From: Planctomicrobium piriforme
Lineage (GTDB): Bacteria; Planctomycetota; Planctomycetia; Pirellulales; PNKZ01
Length of the DNA: 7,534 nucleotides
Direction: 5' to 3'
Assembly: GCA_945877965.1 (NCBI GenBank)
Contig: CAMCTH010000216.1
Location: forward strand, 1-7,534
Part shown: piece by piece, positions 4,757 through 7,534 of the stretch
Layout: each line of letters starts with the position of its first letter
Numbering within the stretch: the first letter of the stretch is position 1
Position numbers and translations under genes: made by a program
Notes under the pieces: model-generated
Database searches by the model: none
What the model was told of the DNA's origin: nothing
Seen by the model: only the letters and a program-made list of their open reading frames with translations

Positions 4757-7048
4757 TGTATTATACCGGTTCGCCTAACCATCTTCTGCGTGGGATTCAT
4801 CGTTGCGGGGTTCGCACAAGCCGCGGAGCCGTTGCCGCTGGTGGTCGATGTGGAACCACAGCCGCTGAAGGCGCATGTGGCTCGGATTGCGCAAGCGTTG
4901 CAACTGCTGGGGTCGCCGTTGTCGGCAGATCAGCAAGCCGCGTTGACGGCGGCCGCTGCCGAGGCCAACGCGGTGCGGGCCGTCACGAGCATCCAAAAAA
5001 TACTCGATCCGCTCTGCTTGGTCGGCGTGAATATCAATCCCGAGAGTCGCGTGAAGGTCGAGATCGGCCCGGCCTCGCCGCAGTTGGTGCAACAAGGTTG
5101 GCGAGTCTTTCTGGTGAAGGTGCATAACGAGGCCGGCGTCACCGCGCCGTTGGCGGTCAGCAGTCCGAACGCGGTCTCGTTCATGCGCACCTCGCGATCC
5201 GCCAGTCGACCGGAGCAGAACATTACCGCGCAAGATGTGGAGAATCGCTGGCTCGAACTTTCGCTTAGCAAGCAAGCGCCGCTAAATGCGAATCTCTCGG
5301 GCTTGCCGCTCGAGTATGCGATCGTCGAATTGTATAGCCGCGACGTCGGGAAGCGCGAGGCGAAGTTGGCGTTCGACGTCGGCCAAGGGACGCAGGACCT
5401 CGGCTTTCGAAACGAGGCGAATATTCTGTTCGACTGTAAGCGGGCCGTCGTGGTGCGGTTGGACGTGATCGACGATGACGGCGCGCCGACGACCGGGCAA
5501 TTCATCTTTCGCGATCTGCAAAAGCGGGTCCATCCGGCGCGGATGCGGCGATTCGCTCCCGATCTTTATTTCCACGATCAGGTCTATCGAGCGCACGGCG
5601 AAACGATTCTGCTCCCACCCGGGAAGTTCGAAGTCGTCTACACCCGCGGGCCGGAGTATCGGATTCTTACCAAGGAGATCACGGTCCCCGATGCGGCCGA
5701 GCATCAGGAATCGTTTCGCCTGCAGCGGTGGATCAAGCTCACCGATTACGCGTGGTTCTCGGGCGATCATCATGTGCATGCCGCGGGATGCAAGCATTAC
5801 GAAGCGCCCGCCGAGGGAGTGCTGCCCGAGCATATGATGCGGCACATTCAGGGCGAGGATCTGAACGTCGGGTGCGTGCTGTCGTGGGGGCCGTGCTGGT
5901 ATTTTCAGAAGCAGTTCTTCGAAGGGAAAACGCACGCGTCGTCGTCGCCGTTGAACCTGATGCGGTACGACGTCGAAGTGTCGGGCTTTCCGAGTTCACA
6001 TTGCGGCCACTTGTGTTTGTTACGGCTCAAGGAAGACGACTACCCGAGGACGACGGTGCTGGAAGAGTGGCCGAGTTGGAATCTGCCGATCTTGCAATGG
6101 GGGCAGAAGCAAGGGGGGATCGTCGGCTACTCGCACAGCGGTTGGGGCCTCAAAGTGAACGCGACGTCGCTGCCGACTTATGAGATGCCGCCGTTCGATG
6201 GCATCGGGGCGAACGAGTACGTCGTCGACACGGTTCACGGGGCGTGCGACTTCATTTCGGCCGTCGACACGCCGTTCGTATGGGAGATGAACATTTGGTA
6301 TCACACGCTCAATTGCGGCATGACGACGCGGATCAGCGGCGAGACCGACTTTCCGTGCATCTACGGCGATCGCGTGGGCTTGGGCCGCGCGTATGTGAAA
6401 TTGCCGCCGAATGAAAAACTCGATTTCGATCGCTGGGCCGACGGCATTCGCGACGGGCGGAGTTATTGCAGTGATGGACTAACGCATCTGTTCGACTTCA
6501 CGGTCGACGGGCTGGGCGTGGGAGAGAAACAAGGCGCAGGTCGGCCGAGCGTGCTGCCGACGGCGAAAGGAAAGTCGCTGCCGATCAAAGTGCGGGCCGC
6601 CGCGCTGTTGGCCGAGACGCCGAAGGAGGAAATCCGCAAATTGCCGCTCGATCAGAAGCCGTATTGGCACGTGGAGCGAGCGCGAATCGGCGATACACGA
6701 ACCGTGCCGGTCGAATTGATCGTCAACGGCGTCGCCGTCGAATCGAAGCCGATTCTGTGCGACGGTTCCGTTCAAGAGGTGGCGTTTGATTTCGTGCCGA
6801 CGCAATCTAGTTGGATTGCGGTCCGCGTCTTTGCGGCAGCGCACACGAACCCGGTCTTCGTCGAGGTCGACGGCCAGCCGATCCGCGCGAGCAAGAAGAG
6901 CGCGCAATGGTGCCTCGATGCGGTCGACGTTTGCCATAAGCAAAAGTTCATCAAGGTTCGCACGGCCGAGCAACCCGCGGCCGAGGCGGCTTATGAAACG
7001 GCCCGACAGGCGTATCGCCGCATCCTGGTGGAAGCGACCGTCGACTGA
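4751..7048 (+). CDS. Secreted CehA/McbA family metallohydrolase (PHP-like domain)
   Basis: The family is named after carbaryl hydrolase CehA and McbA, metal-dependent hydrolases with a PHP-like fold. This member's substrate is unknown. The 765-residue product begins with a signal peptide (MQCIIPVRLTIFCVGFIVAG, then FAQAAEP, cleavage likely after AQA). An N-terminal region to about residue 330 appears beta-rich. The catalytic domain follows: WFSGDHHVHAAGC with the HxH metal ligands H341 and H343, YSHSGWG with H462, then EMNIWYHTLNCG (E512, H518), GETDFP (D533) and a DGIRDGRSYCSDG motif near 570. A C-terminal region resembles the tails of planctomycete homologues (ETARQAYRRI). GGAG at 4738-4741 sits 9 bases before the ATG at 4751. 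The frame is open back to 4355, but the signal peptide and ribosome binding site fix the start here. It diverges from the DUF1501 operon, which suggests, but does not prove, a shared extracytoplasmic job. Confidence 0.9.
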   Translation: MQCIIPVRLTIFCVGFIVAGFAQAAEPLPLVVDVEPQPLKAHVARIAQALQLLGSPLSADQQAALTAAAAEANAVRAVTSIQKILDPLCLVGVNINPESRVKVEIGPASPQLVQQGWRVFLVKVHNEAGVTAPLAVSSPNAVSFMRTSRSASRPEQNITAQDVENRWLELSLSKQAPLNANLSGLPLEYAIVELYSRDVGKREAKLAFDVGQGTQDLGFRNEANILFDCKRAVVVRLDVIDDDGAPTTGQFIFRDLQKRVHPARMRRFAPDLYFHDQVYRAHGETILLPPGKFEVVYTRGPEYRILTKEITVPDAAEHQESFRLQRWIKLTDYAWFSGDHHVHAAGCKHYEAPAEGVLPEHMMRHIQGEDLNVGCVLSWGPCWYFQKQFFEGKTHASSSPLNLMRYDVEVSGFPSSHCGHLCLLRLKEDDYPRTTVLEEWPSWNLPILQWGQKQGGIVGYSHSGWGLKVNATSLPTYEMPPFDGIGANEYVVDTVHGACDFISAVDTPFVWEMNIWYHTLNCGMTTRISGETDFPCIYGDRVGLGRAYVKLPPNEKLDFDRWADGIRDGRSYCSDGLTHLFDFTVDGLGVGEKQGAGRPSVLPTAKGKSLPIKVRAAALLAETPKEEIRKLPLDQKPYWHVERARIGDTRTVPVELIVNGVAVESKPILCDGSVQEVAFDFVPTQSSWIAVRVFAAAHTNPVFVEVDGQPIRASKKSAQWCLDAVDVCHKQKFIKVRTAEQPAAEAAYETARQAYRRILVEATVD

Positions 7049-7085
7049 CGACGAGATGTTGACGCCATGAAAAAACGCGAGATCG

Positions 7086-7120
7086 GGCCGATTTCACGGT
7101 CAAAAGCGGCGTGAACGGCC
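7086..7120 (+). terminator. Strong hairpin downstream of the metallohydrolase gene, possible terminator
   Basis: GGCCG (7086-7090) pairs with CGGCC (7116-7120), and TTCACG (7093-7098) pairs with CGTGAA (7110-7115). A two-base bulge separates the two helices, and the loop is 11 bases. The eleven-pair stem begins 37 bases after the stop codon of the CehA/McbA-like gene. No U-tract follows, so it is not a classical intrinsic terminator; it could act with Rho or as a 3' end stabiliser. Confidence 0.4.
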
Positions 7121-7134
7121 GGGCCAAGCTGATC

Positions 7135-7162
7135 TTGTCGCAAGCAACTCCGATGCGATAAA
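7135..7162 (+). promoter_or_regulatory. Sigma70-like promoter candidate for the glycosyltransferase gene
   Basis: TTGTCG (7135-7140) and GATAAA (7157-7162) are spaced by 16 bases. A TGC just before the second hexamer resembles an extended -10. The site is correctly placed between the upstream hairpin and the start at 7201 and would give a leader of about 30 bases containing the C-run/G-run stem. Confidence 0.35.
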
Positions 7163-7165
7163 CTC

Positions 7166-7191
7166 CCCCCGCTTTGAAGTACTCACGGGGG
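7166..7191 (+). promoter_or_regulatory. C-run/G-run inverted repeat in the glycosyltransferase leader
   Basis: CCCCCG (7166-7171) and CGGGGG (7186-7191) can pair around a 14-base loop that itself contains the palindrome AGTACT. The G-run lies 9 bases before the ATG at 7201 and is the only purine-rich candidate for ribosome binding, so the stem could mask it. This is a structural reading only; no known riboswitch class is recognised. Confidence 0.3.
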
Positions 7192-7200
7192 TCTTACGAC

Positions 7201-7534
7201 ATGCCAGCATCCGGATCCGGTCGTTCGTTGCACGTTGCGTCGCCGCGTCGCGGCAAGGTGATGGTAGTGATGCCGGCATACAATGCCGCGTCGACGCTCG
7301 AACGGACCGTCAACGACATTCCGCCCGGCAGCGTCGATGAGATTCTGCTCGTCGACGACGGCAGCAAAGACGATACGGTCGCGATCGCGCGACGCTTGGG
7401 CCTGACCGTCATCGTGCACGAAAAGAACACCGGCTACGGCGGCAACCAGAAGACGTGCTATCGCTATGCTTTGGAAGCTGGGGCTGAGTATGTGGTGATG
7501 ATCCACCCGGACTATCAGTACGATAGCCGGATGG
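7201..7534 (+). CDS. Family 2 glycosyltransferase, N-terminal 111 residues (runs off right edge)
   Basis: GT2 enzymes transfer sugars from nucleotide-sugar donors, often to lipid carriers such as dolichyl or polyprenyl phosphate, at the cytoplasmic face of the membrane. The visible part shows the GT-A N-terminus: VMVVMPAYNAASTLERTV at about 20-37, ILLVDDGSKDDT at 48-59 with the nucleotide-binding DDGS, and EKNTGYGGNQKT. The segment VMIHPDYQYD at about 99-108 sits where the family carries its metal-binding acidic motif. ATG at 7201 is preceded by a G-run at the right distance. An ATG at 7261 would remove a 20-residue basic extension, and an in-frame stop lies upstream at 7159. Spacer structure suggests an independent transcript, so no functional link to the metallohydrolase is implied. 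The acceptor cannot be told from this part. Confidence 0.88.
   Translation, partial: MPASGSGRSLHVASPRRGKVMVVMPAYNAASTLERTVNDIPPGSVDEILLVDDGSKDDTVAIARRLGLTVIVHEKNTGYGGNQKTCYRYALEAGAEYVVMIHPDYQYDSRM

Noticed and set aside
7067..7111. Fourteen-codon mini-frame beginning ATGAAAAAACGC after the metallohydrolase gene
   Set aside because: It is very short, has no ribosome binding site, and overlaps the strong hairpin; there is no sign of a leader peptide with regulatory codons.
1..7534. CRISPR array, tRNA/rRNA gene, transposase, phage or toxin-antitoxin module
   Set aside because: No regularly spaced repeats, no cloverleaf or rRNA-like stretch, and no such protein motif was seen in any plausible frame.

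Overview
The window looks like chromosomal DNA from a planctomycete, most likely a Pirellulales/Gemmatales-type member. Three things support this: a DUF1501 protein paired with a DUF1549/DUF1553 protein (families hugely expanded in Planctomycetes), a bacterial formylmethanofuran-dehydrogenase-like subunit C of the tetrahydromethanopterin C1 pathway, and a GC-rich palindromic repeat whose translation (HAKAQRR... / ...SSRLCVSF) I recall as common in such genomes. This placement is inference from gene content; no rRNA or other marker is present.

Layout. At 1-141 (minus) is the N-terminal end of a MobA-like molybdopterin guanylyltransferase that runs off the left edge. A 117-bp divergent spacer with a 14-bp tandem repeat separates it from fhcC (259-1074, plus). 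FhcC is a beta-helical subunit of the formyltransferase/hydrolase (formylmethanofuran dehydrogenase-like) complex; no other Fhc subunit is visible here. Convergent to fhcC is a minus-strand two-gene operon: a Tat-exported DUF1501 protein (3103-4533), then a DUF1549/DUF1553 protein (1106-3106), joined by a 4-bp ATGA overlap. The second gene carries an in-frame palindromic repeat inside its signal-peptide region. Divergent from this operon is a secreted CehA/McbA-type metallohydrolase (4751-7048, plus). The 217-bp spacer between them holds a sigma70-like promoter and a short, coding-like minus-strand frame. After a spacer of about 150 bp with two hairpins and a promoter-like site, a family 2 glycosyltransferase begins at 7201 and runs off the right edge.

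How the genes may work together. The left part concerns C1 metabolism: fhcC, possibly with a molybdenum/tungsten-pterin cofactor gene. The central part is an exported module of DUF1501, DUF1549/1553 and a PHP-like metallohydrolase, all carrying export signals. Its substrate is unknown, and a role in degrading complex organic matter is only a common hypothesis. I found no CRISPR, tRNA, rRNA, transposase, phage or defence genes. The most unusual items are the repeat inside the coding sequence and the orphan open frame in the divergent spacer.
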